A DNA stretch of 64,000 nt from Nocardia cyriacigeorgica GUH-2 (GTDB lineage Bacteria > Actinomycetota > Actinomycetes > Mycobacteriales > Mycobacteriaceae), in the NCBI RefSeq assembly GCF_000284035.1, contig NC_016887.1, positions 4,154,001-4,218,000 on the forward strand, in the 5' to 3' direction. The notes beneath the pieces were generated by a model that made no database searches, was not told the DNA's origin, and saw nothing but the letters and a program-made list of their open reading frames with translations. The first letter of the stretch is position 1, and every line of letters begins with the position of its first letter. This document shows, one piece after another, positions 1 to 7,465 of the stretch. The position numbers were made by a program, and so were the translations under genes.

Positions 1-2
1 TG

Positions 3-26
3 TGGCCCGGGCGCTCACCCGGGCCA
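3..26. terminator. Hairpin at left edge, probable terminator of an off-window gene
   Basis: A perfect 9-bp inverted repeat TGGCCCGGG / CCCGGGCCA surrounds a 6-nt loop. No U-tract follows, as is usual for actinobacterial hairpins. It probably ends the gene to the left of the window. Confidence 0.45.
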
Positions 27-88
27 TCAATTCCGAGTCGGGCACACTGTCACTGTGCAAGACGGCGACAATAGGGCCCTCTTTCACA

Positions 89-116
89 TTGACACCGTAA
101 GATCACATCGTATGAT
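89..116 (+). promoter_or_regulatory. Sigma70-like promoter of the racemase/GntR operon
   Basis: TTGACA at 89-94 and TATGAT at 111-116 are separated by 16 bp, which is very close to the housekeeping consensus. Transcription would start near 123, about 50 nt before the GTG at 174. The promoter overlaps the dyad at 114-127, so a repressor bound there would block it. Confidence 0.7.
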
Positions 117-127
117 TGTCAACAATC
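114..127. promoter_or_regulatory. Candidate GntR/FadR-type operator
   Basis: The sequence GATTGT-CA-ACAATC is a perfect dyad overlapping the -10 element and the predicted start site. FadR-subfamily regulators typically bind short dyads with GT...AC half sites. The FadR-type regulator at 1739-2404 ends this same operon, so it is the obvious ligand-responsive repressor. The pairing is inferred. Confidence 0.5.
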
Positions 128-173
128 CGATCGGGTTCGGAGGTCTATCCAGCTGAGCGCGAGAGGGGCCGCA

Positions 174-914
174 GTGGACATCGGTTTCCCCGATATCGAA
201 GGCCCGGTCGCGCAGCGGGGAATCGGCATCATCGCGCCATTCGATCTCGCGCTCGAACGGGAACTCTGGCGCTGGGCGCCGCTCGAAGTGAGCCTGCACC
301 TGGCCCGCACGCCGTACGAACCGGTTCCGGTCTCGCTGGCCATGGCCGAATTGGTGTCCAACCCGGCGCATCTGACCGCCGCCACCCGCGACGTGCTGCA
401 CGTGGAGCCGGAAGTCGTTGCCTACCTGTGCACGTCGGGCAGCTTCATCAAAGGGCTGGCGCATGAGCGGCTGCTGCGCGAGATCATCTGCCGCGCCGGC
501 GCGCAAGACGCGGTCACCACCTCGGGGGCGCTGGTGGAGGCGATCGGCCATCTCGGCATCTCCCGCATCTCGGTCATCACCCCCTACGACGAGATCCTGA
601 CCGGCAAACTGCACGAATTCCTCGGCGAGGCCGGATGCGCGGTGGTGCGGTCGGATCATCTCGGGCTCGGCGGCGGGATCTGGAAGGTCAACTACCGCAC
701 CATCGCCGAGCGCATCTTCGGCGCCGACCATCCTGACGCGGAGGCGATCTTCGTCAGCTGCACCAATCTGCCGACCTACGACATCATCGAGCCGCTGGAA
801 ATGGCGCTCGGCAAACCGGTGCTGACGGCGAATCAACTCACCATGTGGGCCTGTCTCGGGCGGATGAAGCTGCCGATGATGGGGCCGGGAAAGTGGTTGC
901 TCGATGTGTTCTGA
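174..914 (+). CDS. Asp/Glu racemase superfamily protein (maleate isomerase-like)
   Basis: A 246-aa protein of the Asp/Glu racemase fold that includes maleate cis-trans isomerases and arylmalonate decarboxylases. Both catalytic cysteines are visible: Cys86 in CTSGSF and Cys196 in CTNLPT. Enzymes of this fold use them for proton transfer next to a carboxylate. The GTG start is chosen because a GAGAGGGG ribosome site lies just upstream. It is the first gene of a three-gene operon with a paralogue and a GntR regulator. The true substrate cannot be read from the sequence; a malonate-, maleate- or hydantoin-like dicarboxylate is plausible. Confidence 0.75.
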   Translation: MDIGFPDIEGPVAQRGIGIIAPFDLALERELWRWAPLEVSLHLARTPYEPVPVSLAMAELVSNPAHLTAATRDVLHVEPEVVAYLCTSGSFIKGLAHERLLREIICRAGAQDAVTTSGALVEAIGHLGISRISVITPYDEILTGKLHEFLGEAGCAVVRSDHLGLGGGIWKVNYRTIAERIFGADHPDAEAIFVSCTNLPTYDIIEPLEMALGKPVLTANQLTMWACLGRMKLPMMGPGKWLLDVF

Positions 915-944
915 GACCGGTCTCCGGCGTGAAAGAGGTGGCAG

Positions 945-1688
945 ATGTCCGCTCCGACCGTAGGTTTCATCTACCCCGACCACGCGGCCGAGGACGACTA
1001 CCCGCTGGCCGCCGCCGCGCTCGGCGTCCGGCTCGAGGTCGCCCACATCTACGGTACCGACCTGCACGCGGTGCCCGAACTGCTGGATCTGGGCAGTCCG
1101 GACAAGCTGCGCCGCGGCGCGCGGCTATTGGCCTGGCACCGGCCGACTGCGCTGGTCTGGGCCTGTACCTCGGGCAGTTTCGTGTTCGGCCCCGAGGGCG
1201 CCCGCGAGCAGGTGCGCGAGTTGTCGGCGTATGCCGGGGTCCCGGCCTCCAGCACCAGCATCGCGTTCGTCGAGGCGGCGCGGGCATTGGACGTGCGCAC
1301 GGTCGCCGTGGCCGCCAGTTATCCCGACGAGGTGGCTCGGCTGTTCGTCGACTTCCTCGCCGACGCCGGCATCACCGTGGTGGCGATGTCGAGCGCGGGC
1401 ATCGACACCGCCGCCGAGGTCGGCACCCTGACCGCCGAGCAGGTTCGCGAATTCGCCGTGCGCAACGATCATCCCGAGGCGCAGGCGCTGCTGATTCCCG
1501 ACACCGCCATGCACACCCTGGGCGTGCTCCCCGAGTTGGAGGCGGTGCTGGGCAAACCGGTGCTCACCGCGAATCAGGTCACCGTCTGGGAGGGGCTGCG
1601 GCTGAGCGGCATCGCGCGCGAGCACACCGGATTCGGCGCACTGTTCACCAGTGCGGACCGGCCGCAGCGATGGCGGCAGCGTGCGTAA
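945..1688 (+). CDS. Asp/Glu racemase-like paralogue lacking the second catalytic Cys
   Basis: A 247-aa paralogue of the preceding gene, 30 bp downstream and in the same operon. The first cysteine is kept (Cys74 in CTSGSF). The position equivalent to Cys196 of the neighbour is Asp186 (IPDTA instead of SCTNL). The C-terminal GKPVLTANQ motif is conserved between the two. Loss of one Cys should abolish two-base racemisation, so this could be a one-base decarboxylase or isomerase, or a partner subunit of the neighbour. The ATG start has a GAAAGAGG ribosome site. Confidence 0.72.
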   Translation: MSAPTVGFIYPDHAAEDDYPLAAAALGVRLEVAHIYGTDLHAVPELLDLGSPDKLRRGARLLAWHRPTALVWACTSGSFVFGPEGAREQVRELSAYAGVPASSTSIAFVEAARALDVRTVAVAASYPDEVARLFVDFLADAGITVVAMSSAGIDTAAEVGTLTAEQVREFAVRNDHPEAQALLIPDTAMHTLGVLPELEAVLGKPVLTANQVTVWEGLRLSGIAREHTGFGALFTSADRPQRWRQRA

Positions 1689-1738
1689 TCATTGCGGACA
1701 GGGGGTCGGACCCGGCCCTGGAGCGAAAGGTCCTCACC

Positions 1739-2404
1739 ATGCCAGTCGTTGACTTCGAGCCGGTGAATCGGCAGTCGACCGCCGAGATGATCGCCGACCG
1801 GCTGCGCGAGGCGATCATGCGGGGCGGGCTGGCTCCGGGCGATCAGCTGGGTGAGGCCGAGCTGGCCGCACGCTTCGGGGTGTCCCGCGGCCCGGTGCGC
1901 GAGGCACTGCAGCGGCTGGTCTCGGAGGGCCTGGCGACCAGCATTCGCAATCGGGGCATCTTCGTCGTCGACCTGACCCTCGACGATCTGGTCGACATCT
2001 ACCGCGCCCGCTCCGCCCTCGAGGGCGGAGCGCTCACCCTGATCCTCGACGGCCGTCGCGAGATCGCCTACCAGGCCTTGGAACCGAGCGTCACCGCCAT
2101 GCTCGCGCACGCCGAGCAAGCCGACGCCACCGCCGTCTCCGACGCCGACCAGGCCTTTCACGAAGCCCTCGTCGACAGCGCGGGCAGCCCCCGCCTCGTC
2201 CGCGCGGCCCGCACCCTGCTGATCGAAACCCGCATGTGCCTGGGCGCCCTCCAAACCACCTACCCCGACCTGCGCGAACAAGCCCGCGAACACATCGAAC
2301 TCCGCGAAGCCATCAAGTCCGCGCCCGCCGCCACAGCCCATGCCATGCTCGCCGAGCACATGGACGATGCGGTCCGCAGATTGCGTGATCGCTACGCGGA
2401 GTGA
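1739..2404 (+). CDS. GntR family regulator, FadR (FCD) type
   Basis: A 221-aa transcription factor. An N-terminal winged helix-turn-helix (about residues 10-75, with FGVSRGPVREALQRL) is followed by an all-helical FCD ligand-binding domain. The reading frame is open far upstream into the preceding genes. The ATG at 1739 is chosen because GntR proteins begin just before the winged helix and it follows the previous stop by 50 bp. As last gene of the racemase operon it most likely autoregulates through the dyad at 114-127, responding to the substrate or product of the two enzymes. Confidence 0.85.
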   Translation: MPVVDFEPVNRQSTAEMIADRLREAIMRGGLAPGDQLGEAELAARFGVSRGPVREALQRLVSEGLATSIRNRGIFVVDLTLDDLVDIYRARSALEGGALTLILDGRREIAYQALEPSVTAMLAHAEQADATAVSDADQAFHEALVDSAGSPRLVRAARTLLIETRMCLGALQTTYPDLREQAREHIELREAIKSAPAATAHAMLAEHMDDAVRRLRDRYAE

Positions 2405-2423
2405 GCACCAGGTCCGTGCGACG

Positions 2424-2443
2424 GACCGGCCGGCTCGCCGGTC
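2424..2443. terminator. Bidirectional hairpin between convergent genes
   Basis: GACCGGC / GCCGGTC is a perfect 7-bp stem with a 6-nt loop. It sits between the stop of the GntR gene and the stop of the convergent lipoprotein gene, so it can serve both. Confidence 0.5.
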
Positions 2444-3276
2444 TAGCAGGCCGGGAAGTACTTCTCGAAACGGCCCGGCACGCCGTCGGCGACTGCCTGG
2501 GACCAGCAGGTCTCGTGCGGGAAGGCGACATAGGTTGACCACGTGGTGCCGTCGTGGCGGACCAGGCGCTGGCTGTCGCCGGGGGTATCCCACACGATGA
2601 TCGCCCACCGGCCGTCGCAGTCGCTGACGGTGGCGGATGCGTTCGCCAGTTCGGGTCCGACGCCGAGATCGCGCTCGATCGTCTCGGCGGCGCACGGTGG
2701 TGGCAGCCCCGGCTCTTCGAAACGCAATGTGCCGTCGACGGTTTCGCCGGCGCGGGTTATGAACAGACTGTGCATGCCCTCCGGGACCGGTGTGGTGCCG
2801 GGCGGCGGGTCCATGCCGAAGTAGTAACAGCCGACCGGGACTTCGAAGCTGGTCACGCCGCTGGCATCGGTGACGCCGTCGCGGCGCAGCACCTCAGTCG
2901 TCTCCCCCACCGGGATGTCACGGGTGGCCGGATCACAGGGCTGGACCAGGCGCACATTGACGGGCACAGCGGGCACGCCGACGCCGGACAGCGTCTGGGT
3001 GCGGATGACGGCGGTCCCGTACGCCTGCGCCGGTGGCGGAACCGGTTGCGAGGGTGCGCCCGGCGGCTGTTGCGGCCGTGCGGGTTCGGGTGGACCGTTC
3101 AGCGGAGGGATCCGGAAGGGCGCGGGTGTGGCGACCGCGGGGCCGGGTGTAGTCGCGGAGGTGGCGCCGGGAGATGCCGAGGTGGCCGTTCCGGCCGTGC
3201 CGCTGTCGTCCCCGCAGGCCGTCAGCAACGCCGCCGCGGCGGCGAGGCCGAATACCGTGTGCATGATCGCGCGCAT
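2443..3276 (-). CDS. Proline-rich secreted lipoprotein of unknown function
   Basis: A 277-aa protein with a lipoprotein signal: a short charged N-terminus, a hydrophobic core of alanines and leucines, and the lipobox LLTAC with Cys21. A Pro/Ala/Thr-rich linker of about 90 residues follows, consistent with spanning the cell wall. The C-terminal part has several cysteines (for example PCD, GCYYFG, PPCA, SDCDG, HETCW), suggesting a disulfide-bonded extracytoplasmic domain. The ATG at 3276 is chosen over the upstream one because it places the signal peptide at the N-terminus. I do not recognise the family. Confidence 0.7.
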   Translation of the reverse strand: MRAIMHTVFGLAAAAALLTACGDDSGTAGTATSASPGATSATTPGPAVATPAPFRIPPLNGPPEPARPQQPPGAPSQPVPPPAQAYGTAVIRTQTLSGVGVPAVPVNVRLVQPCDPATRDIPVGETTEVLRRDGVTDASGVTSFEVPVGCYYFGMDPPPGTTPVPEGMHSLFITRAGETVDGTLRFEEPGLPPPCAAETIERDLGVGPELANASATVSDCDGRWAIIVWDTPGDSQRLVRHDGTTWSTYVAFPHETCWSQAVADGVPGRFEKYFPAC

Positions 3277-3553
3277 GGTCACCGCCTGTGGTCGACCGGT
3301 TATTACCCGCCTATCGCGCGCGAATCGCCGGGAGTTACCGCAGGTCGGCGTGCTCACTCGGCGGCGACGCGGCGCGATCCATCCATCATCGGGCCCGGCA
3401 GAGTCGCTGCACAACAGCCGATCCCGAACTCACCCCGGCCGACTCGGCCAGGCGCATAGCACCCTGGTCAACGGTTCCTGGTCCAGGACTGGCAGCCGGC
3501 CGGTGATGTGATCCACGCCGGGCATTTCCGACTGACTGGGCGTGCGCCCGGCC

Positions 3554-3955
3554 TCATGCGGCAACGGCCACCGGTTGCTGCCGACGCTCGATCACCGCGG
3601 CCAGCGCGAAAAACACCGGCGACAATACGATCTCGATGACGGTGAGCACGATCTGGAACCAGTGCGGCCACCCGTGCACCGCCAGCGAGATCAACCGCCC
3701 GACCGCGCCGAGGGCGAAGATCGCGGCCAGCCAGCGCACCGCCCACAGGTTGATCGGCGACTGGCGCACCGCCCAGATCCACGCCAGGCCGTAGCCGACG
3801 AAGATCGCGCCGAAGAACCGGCTCTGGCTGTCGGCGGTCACCCCGTTCCACTCCATATCGGGCACCGAATCCTTGCCCAGCGCCAGGTGGTAGCAGCCGA
3901 TGGCGACGCAGGCGACGCCCATCGTCCAGGTCAGCCAGGTGAGTGCGCGAGTCAT
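3554..3955 (-). CDS. DUF4345 family membrane protein
   Basis: A 133-aa integral membrane protein with about four hydrophobic helices. The RFFGAIFVGYGLAWIWAVRQ stretch is typical of DUF4345. The function of the family is unknown. The ATG has a GGAGGG ribosome site. It is divergent from the TetR gene at 4083, with two matching operators in the shared intergenic region, so it is probably that regulator's target. Confidence 0.75.
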   Translation of the reverse strand: MTRALTWLTWTMGVACVAIGCYHLALGKDSVPDMEWNGVTADSQSRFFGAIFVGYGLAWIWAVRQSPINLWAVRWLAAIFALGAVGRLISLAVHGWPHWFQIVLTVIEIVLSPVFFALAAVIERRQQPVAVAA

Positions 3956-4022
3956 CAGGACCCTCCGATCAGCCGCAATTCCGTCGGCGTGACATCGATT
4001 GCTGCGCCGCCCACCCGGCGCG

Positions 4023-4044
4023 TTAGTAGACGTGCGTCTACCAA
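4023..4044. promoter_or_regulatory. TetR operator 1
   Basis: TTAGTAGAC-GTGC-GTCTACCAA is a 22-bp imperfect dyad whose inner GTAGACG/CGTCTAC arms (4026-4041) pair perfectly. It shares its left half exactly with operator 2; the two sites are 35 bp apart centre to centre. It lies on the DUF4345 side of the divergent promoter region. Confidence 0.65.
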
Positions 4045-4057
4045 GACCATACGAGCA

Positions 4058-4079
4058 TTAGTAGACACGCGTCAACTAC
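4058..4079. promoter_or_regulatory. TetR operator 2
   Basis: TTAGTAGAC-ACGC-GTCAACTAC has the same 9-N4-9 architecture as operator 1, with a degenerate right half. It ends 3 bp before the GTG and 9 bp before the ATG of the tetR gene, so occupancy would block transcription or initiation of the regulator itself. Confidence 0.65.
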
Positions 4080-4082
4080 GAT

Positions 4083-4685
4083 GTGCGGATGAGCAACCGA
4101 CGCCGGCTCGCCCCGGAACAACGCCGCCGCCTGCTCGTCGACGCCGGTGCAGGCCTGTTCGCCGACCGCCCCTACGACAAGGTGCTGATGGAGGACGTGG
4201 CCGCGGCGGCCGGAGTGTCGCGCGCACTGCTCTACCGGCACTTCCCGTCCAAGCGGGAGCTGTTCGCCGCCGTCTACGAGCAGGCATCGGCGGACCTGCT
4301 GGTGGCCACCGAACTCGACCCCGCCGCCCCGCTCGCCGAGCAGCTGGCCGCCGGCCTGGACGCGCACTTCGACTACTTCGAGGCCAATGCCCATGCGGTG
4401 ATCGCCGCCAACCGCGTGCTCGCCACCGACCCGACCATCCAGGCGATCATCTCCGGCGAACTGGGTGAGCTGCGCAGGCGTTTGCTCGATGTGCTCGGCG
4501 TGGAAGGCCAACTGCGCGAGGCCACGTCGGCGGTGCTGATGTCGTGGCTGACCTACGTGCGCGTGCTGACGATCGACTGGCTGGAAAACGGCAGCCTGAC
4601 CCGCGAGCAGATGAATCAGGTCAGTGTCGGCGCCCTGCTCGGCGCCCTGCAGCCGCTGCTGGGCGCTGCGAACTCCGCCGGCTGA
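4083..4685 (+). CDS. TetR family transcriptional regulator
   Basis: A 200-aa regulator with the TetR helix-turn-helix at about residues 15-60 (EDVAAAAGVSRALLYRHFPSKREL). The helical C-terminal domain should bind an unknown ligand. Translation may start at GTG 4083 or ATG 4089. Both lie immediately after operator 2, so the message may have almost no leader. It is divergent from the DUF4345 gene and probably represses both. It ends 6 bp from the convergent truB stop. Confidence 0.9.
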   Translation: MRMSNRRRLAPEQRRRLLVDAGAGLFADRPYDKVLMEDVAAAAGVSRALLYRHFPSKRELFAAVYEQASADLLVATELDPAAPLAEQLAAGLDAHFDYFEANAHAVIAANRVLATDPTIQAIISGELGELRRRLLDVLGVEGQLREATSAVLMSWLTYVRVLTIDWLENGSLTREQMNQVSVGALLGALQPLLGAANSAG

Positions 4686-4691
4686 CGCCGA

Positions 4692-5606
4692 TCAGGCCAG
4701 TCCGCGCGGGCGGACCACCATGACGGGCGCGGCCCGCTTGCCCTTCTCCTCCAGTAGCGCGATGGCGGTGCCGTCCTCGGTCAGCGCCGCATACACCCCG
4801 GACAGGCCGATCGGGTCGAGCCAGCGGCCGTCGCGCAGCGATTCGGCCTCGGCCTTATCGATGCGGCGATGCGGGAACGCGGTGCGGATGGCGGCGTCGA
4901 TATCGAGGCTCAGCCCCGGCTCGTCGGCGAGCTGGTCGAGGGTGCGGGCGTGGTCGAGGGTGAACGGTCCGACGCGGGTGCGGCGCAGCGCGGTGAGATG
5001 ACCGCCGACGCCCAGCCCTTCGCCCAGATCACGGGCCAGGGCCCGGATGTAGGTACCCGAGGAGCATTCCACCACCACATCGAGATCGATGAAGTCACCG
5101 GCGGTGCGCCGGTCCAGCAGGTCGAAGCGGTGCACGGTGACCGGCCGGGCGGCCAGCCGCACCTCCTCACCGGCACGGTGACGGGCATAGGCGCGTTCGC
5201 CGTCGACCTTGATGGCGCTGACCGTGGCCGGGATCTGCTGGATCTCGCCGGTGAGCGCGGCGATCCCGGCGGCGATATCGGCCTCGGTGACGGCAGCTGC
5301 CGACTGGGTGGAGAGGATCTCGCCCTCGGCGTCGTCGGTGGTGGTGGCCTGGCCGAGCCGGATGGTGGCGGTGTAGGCCTTGGTGGTCAGGGTGAGCAGG
5401 CCGAGCAGTTTGGTGGCGCGTTCGACACCGAGCACCAGCACGCCGGTGGCCATCGGGTCGAGTGTGCCCGCGTGCCCGACCTTCTTGGTGCGCAACAGTT
5501 TCCGGCATCGGGCGACGACGTCGTGGCTGGTCAGCCCGCCGTCTTTGTCGACGATCAGCAGACCGCCGAGCCCGTCCGGCCCGAGCACCGGCTTGTCGGT
5601 GGCCAT
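4692..5606 (-). CDS. truB: tRNA pseudouridine(55) synthase
   Basis: A 304-aa TruB, which isomerises U55 in the T-loop of tRNAs. The signature GHAGTLDPMATGVL contains the catalytic Asp50; downstream motifs such as KAYTATIRLG and SSGTYIRALARDLG are typical. Its ATG overlaps the TGA of the pptT gene by one base (TGATG), indicating translational coupling. The reading frame is open upstream, but the coupled ATG matches the family N-terminus. Confidence 0.96.
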   Translation of the reverse strand: MATDKPVLGPDGLGGLLIVDKDGGLTSHDVVARCRKLLRTKKVGHAGTLDPMATGVLVLGVERATKLLGLLTLTTKAYTATIRLGQATTTDDAEGEILSTQSAAAVTEADIAAGIAALTGEIQQIPATVSAIKVDGERAYARHRAGEEVRLAARPVTVHRFDLLDRRTAGDFIDLDVVVECSSGTYIRALARDLGEGLGVGGHLTALRRTRVGPFTLDHARTLDQLADEPGLSLDIDAAIRTAFPHRRIDKAEAESLRDGRWLDPIGLSGVYAALTEDGTAIALLEEKGKRAAPVMVVRPRGLA

Positions 5607-6271
5607 CAGGCGTGCACGATCGCGGTGAGGATGAGGCCGTCGGCGATCTGCCAGCGGCCGTCGAACGAGGTCAGCGGCACGCCGCCGTCGGTGACCTGGC
5701 CGGGGACGAGCAGTTCGCTGCGGAAGGTGCCCGAGGCCTTGTCGGAGGAATCGTCGACGGTGAAGGCGATGTGGGCGTCCTCGAAGCCGAGCCAGCGGCC
5801 GGTCAACGGGAACCACGCCTTGTAGGTGGCTTCTTTCGCGCAGAACAGCAGGCGGTCCAGATGCAGCGCGGAATCGGTGGCGCGCAACCATTCCCGTTCG
5901 GCGGGCAGGCTCACCGAATCGAGTACGCCCTCGGGCAGGGCATCGTGTGGTTCGGCGTCGATGCCGACCGAGCGGAAGCGCAGCTTGTGGGCCAGCGCCG
6001 CGGCCCGGTAACCGTCGCAATGGGTGAGGCTGCCGACGATCCCGCGCGGCCACACCGGCGCGCCGCGCTCACCCTTGCCGATCGCGACCTCCGGCTCACC
6101 CAGCTGCGCCAGCGCCAGCCGCGCGCAGTGGCGTGCGCCGATGAAATCGCGGCGGCGCTTCTCCACCGATTTCGCGATCAGATGCTCTTCGGCCGGATGC
6201 GCCCGCAGACCCTCCGGGTAGGTCAGCAGCTCGGCCGACGCGACCCCGGCGGGCAGAATGTTCTCGATCAT
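5606..6271 (-). CDS. pptT: 4'-phosphopantetheinyl transferase, PptT type
   Basis: A 221-aa Sfp/PptT-type enzyme that moves phosphopantetheine from CoA to acyl carrier proteins of polyketide, siderophore and mycolate synthases. Diagnostic motifs are VGIDAEPHD (Mg2+ ligands) and FCAKEATYKAWF. An upstream in-frame ATG at 6403 would add 44 residues without family similarity, so the start beginning MIENILPAG is preferred; it matches the mycobacterial length of about 227 aa. It lies between pptH and truB, as in M. tuberculosis, and is coupled to truB. Confidence 0.95.
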   Translation of the reverse strand: MIENILPAGVASAELLTYPEGLRAHPAEEHLIAKSVEKRRRDFIGARHCARLALAQLGEPEVAIGKGERGAPVWPRGIVGSLTHCDGYRAAALAHKLRFRSVGIDAEPHDALPEGVLDSVSLPAEREWLRATDSALHLDRLLFCAKEATYKAWFPLTGRWLGFEDAHIAFTVDDSSDKASGTFRSELLVPGQVTDGGVPLTSFDGRWQIADGLILTAIVHA

Positions 6272-6412
6272 CGCGATCGAGCCTAGTAGGTGCGCGTGGC
6301 GCCCCGGTCGCTGCCCGGGCAGCGGGATACCGCACGCCGACAGCTCCGCCGGCGCATACCCCGACGGCGCATCGGGCCGAACCCTCATTCCGGCCTGCGG
6401 CACACCGCCAGG

Positions 6413-7378
6413 CTAGATCCCGCGGCGGCGTTGTGCTTTGCTGCGCATCTCCGCGGCAGCGGCTTCCATCTCCGGCGTCACTTTGAAATGCCCGCCCCAG
6501 GAGTTGAGCGTGCCCGGCGGATACTCCGGCTCGGGCAGGATCTGGCGCAGCAGATTGTCGGGAAGGCCGCGGCGCTGCCATTCGCGCGGATAACCCAGCG
6601 ACACTTCCTCGAAGCGGACACCCTCGTAATAGGTGGTGCGCGGGATGTGCAGGTGGCCGTAGACCGAGCAGACCACGTTGTAGCGGATATGCCAGTCGGC
6701 GGTCAGGTCGGTGCCGCACCAGAGCGCGAACTCCGGATAGAACAGCACGTCCGTGGGTTCGCGGACCAGCGGGAAATGGTTGATCAGCACCAGCGGAGTG
6801 CCCTCGGGCAGCGCGTTGAGTTTGCGCTCGGTGACCTGCACGCGGGCGTGGCACCAGGCGTCGCGGGTGAGGTAGGGATCGGGCGAGAGCAGGAACTCGT
6901 CGGTGGCGACCACATTGCGTTCGCGCGCCAGCGCCAGGCCCTCGGCCTTGGTCTTGGTGCCCTCGGGCAGGAACGAGTAGTCGTAGAGCAGGAACATCGG
7001 CGCCAGCGTCACCGCGCCGCCGTACTGTTCCGCGCCCGCGCCCCGCCACACCGGGAACGGGTCTTCCGGGGTCAGCACGTCCAGGTCCCGGCAGATCGAG
7101 ACCAGGTACTCGTAGCGCGCGAGGCCGTGCATCTGCACCGGGTCCTTGGCCGTGGTCCACAGTTCATGGTTGCCCGGCACCCAGATCACCGTCTTGAAGC
7201 GGCTGCGCAGCAGCTCCAGCGCCCACCGGATGTCATCGGACTTCTCCGCGACGTCACCGGCGACGATCAGCCAGTCCTCCGGCGAGTCGGGTTTGATCTG
7301 TTCGACGACGGGACGATTGCCCTGGTGCCCGACATGAATGTCGCTCACCGCCATCAACTTGGGTATCACCACACCCAC
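6413..7378 (-). CDS. pptH: Metallophosphoesterase, phosphopantetheinyl hydrolase PptH homologue
   Basis: A 321-aa calcineurin-like phosphoesterase with the full metal-ligand set: SDIHVG, AGDVAE, PGNHEL, INHFPL and YGHLHIP. Its position directly upstream of pptT matches Rv2795c of M. tuberculosis. That protein is reported as PptH, which removes phosphopantetheine from carrier proteins and opposes PptT. Identity rests on synteny plus the complete active site. A 141-bp gap separates it from pptT, so a shared operon is likely but not tightly coupled. Confidence 0.88.
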   Translation of the reverse strand: MGVVIPKLMAVSDIHVGHQGNRPVVEQIKPDSPEDWLIVAGDVAEKSDDIRWALELLRSRFKTVIWVPGNHELWTTAKDPVQMHGLARYEYLVSICRDLDVLTPEDPFPVWRGAGAEQYGGAVTLAPMFLLYDYSFLPEGTKTKAEGLALARERNVVATDEFLLSPDPYLTRDAWCHARVQVTERKLNALPEGTPLVLINHFPLVREPTDVLFYPEFALWCGTDLTADWHIRYNVVCSVYGHLHIPRTTYYEGVRFEEVSLGYPREWQRRGLPDNLLRQILPEPEYPPGTLNSWGGHFKVTPEMEAAAAEMRSKAQRRRGI

Positions 7379-7465
7379 CTTGGCATACCGGTGTGACTAC
7401 GAGCGCGGGGACCACCGTCGCGTCGGCTCGGACCTCGCGGGATGCGCCGGCCGCCGGCGACGCGC

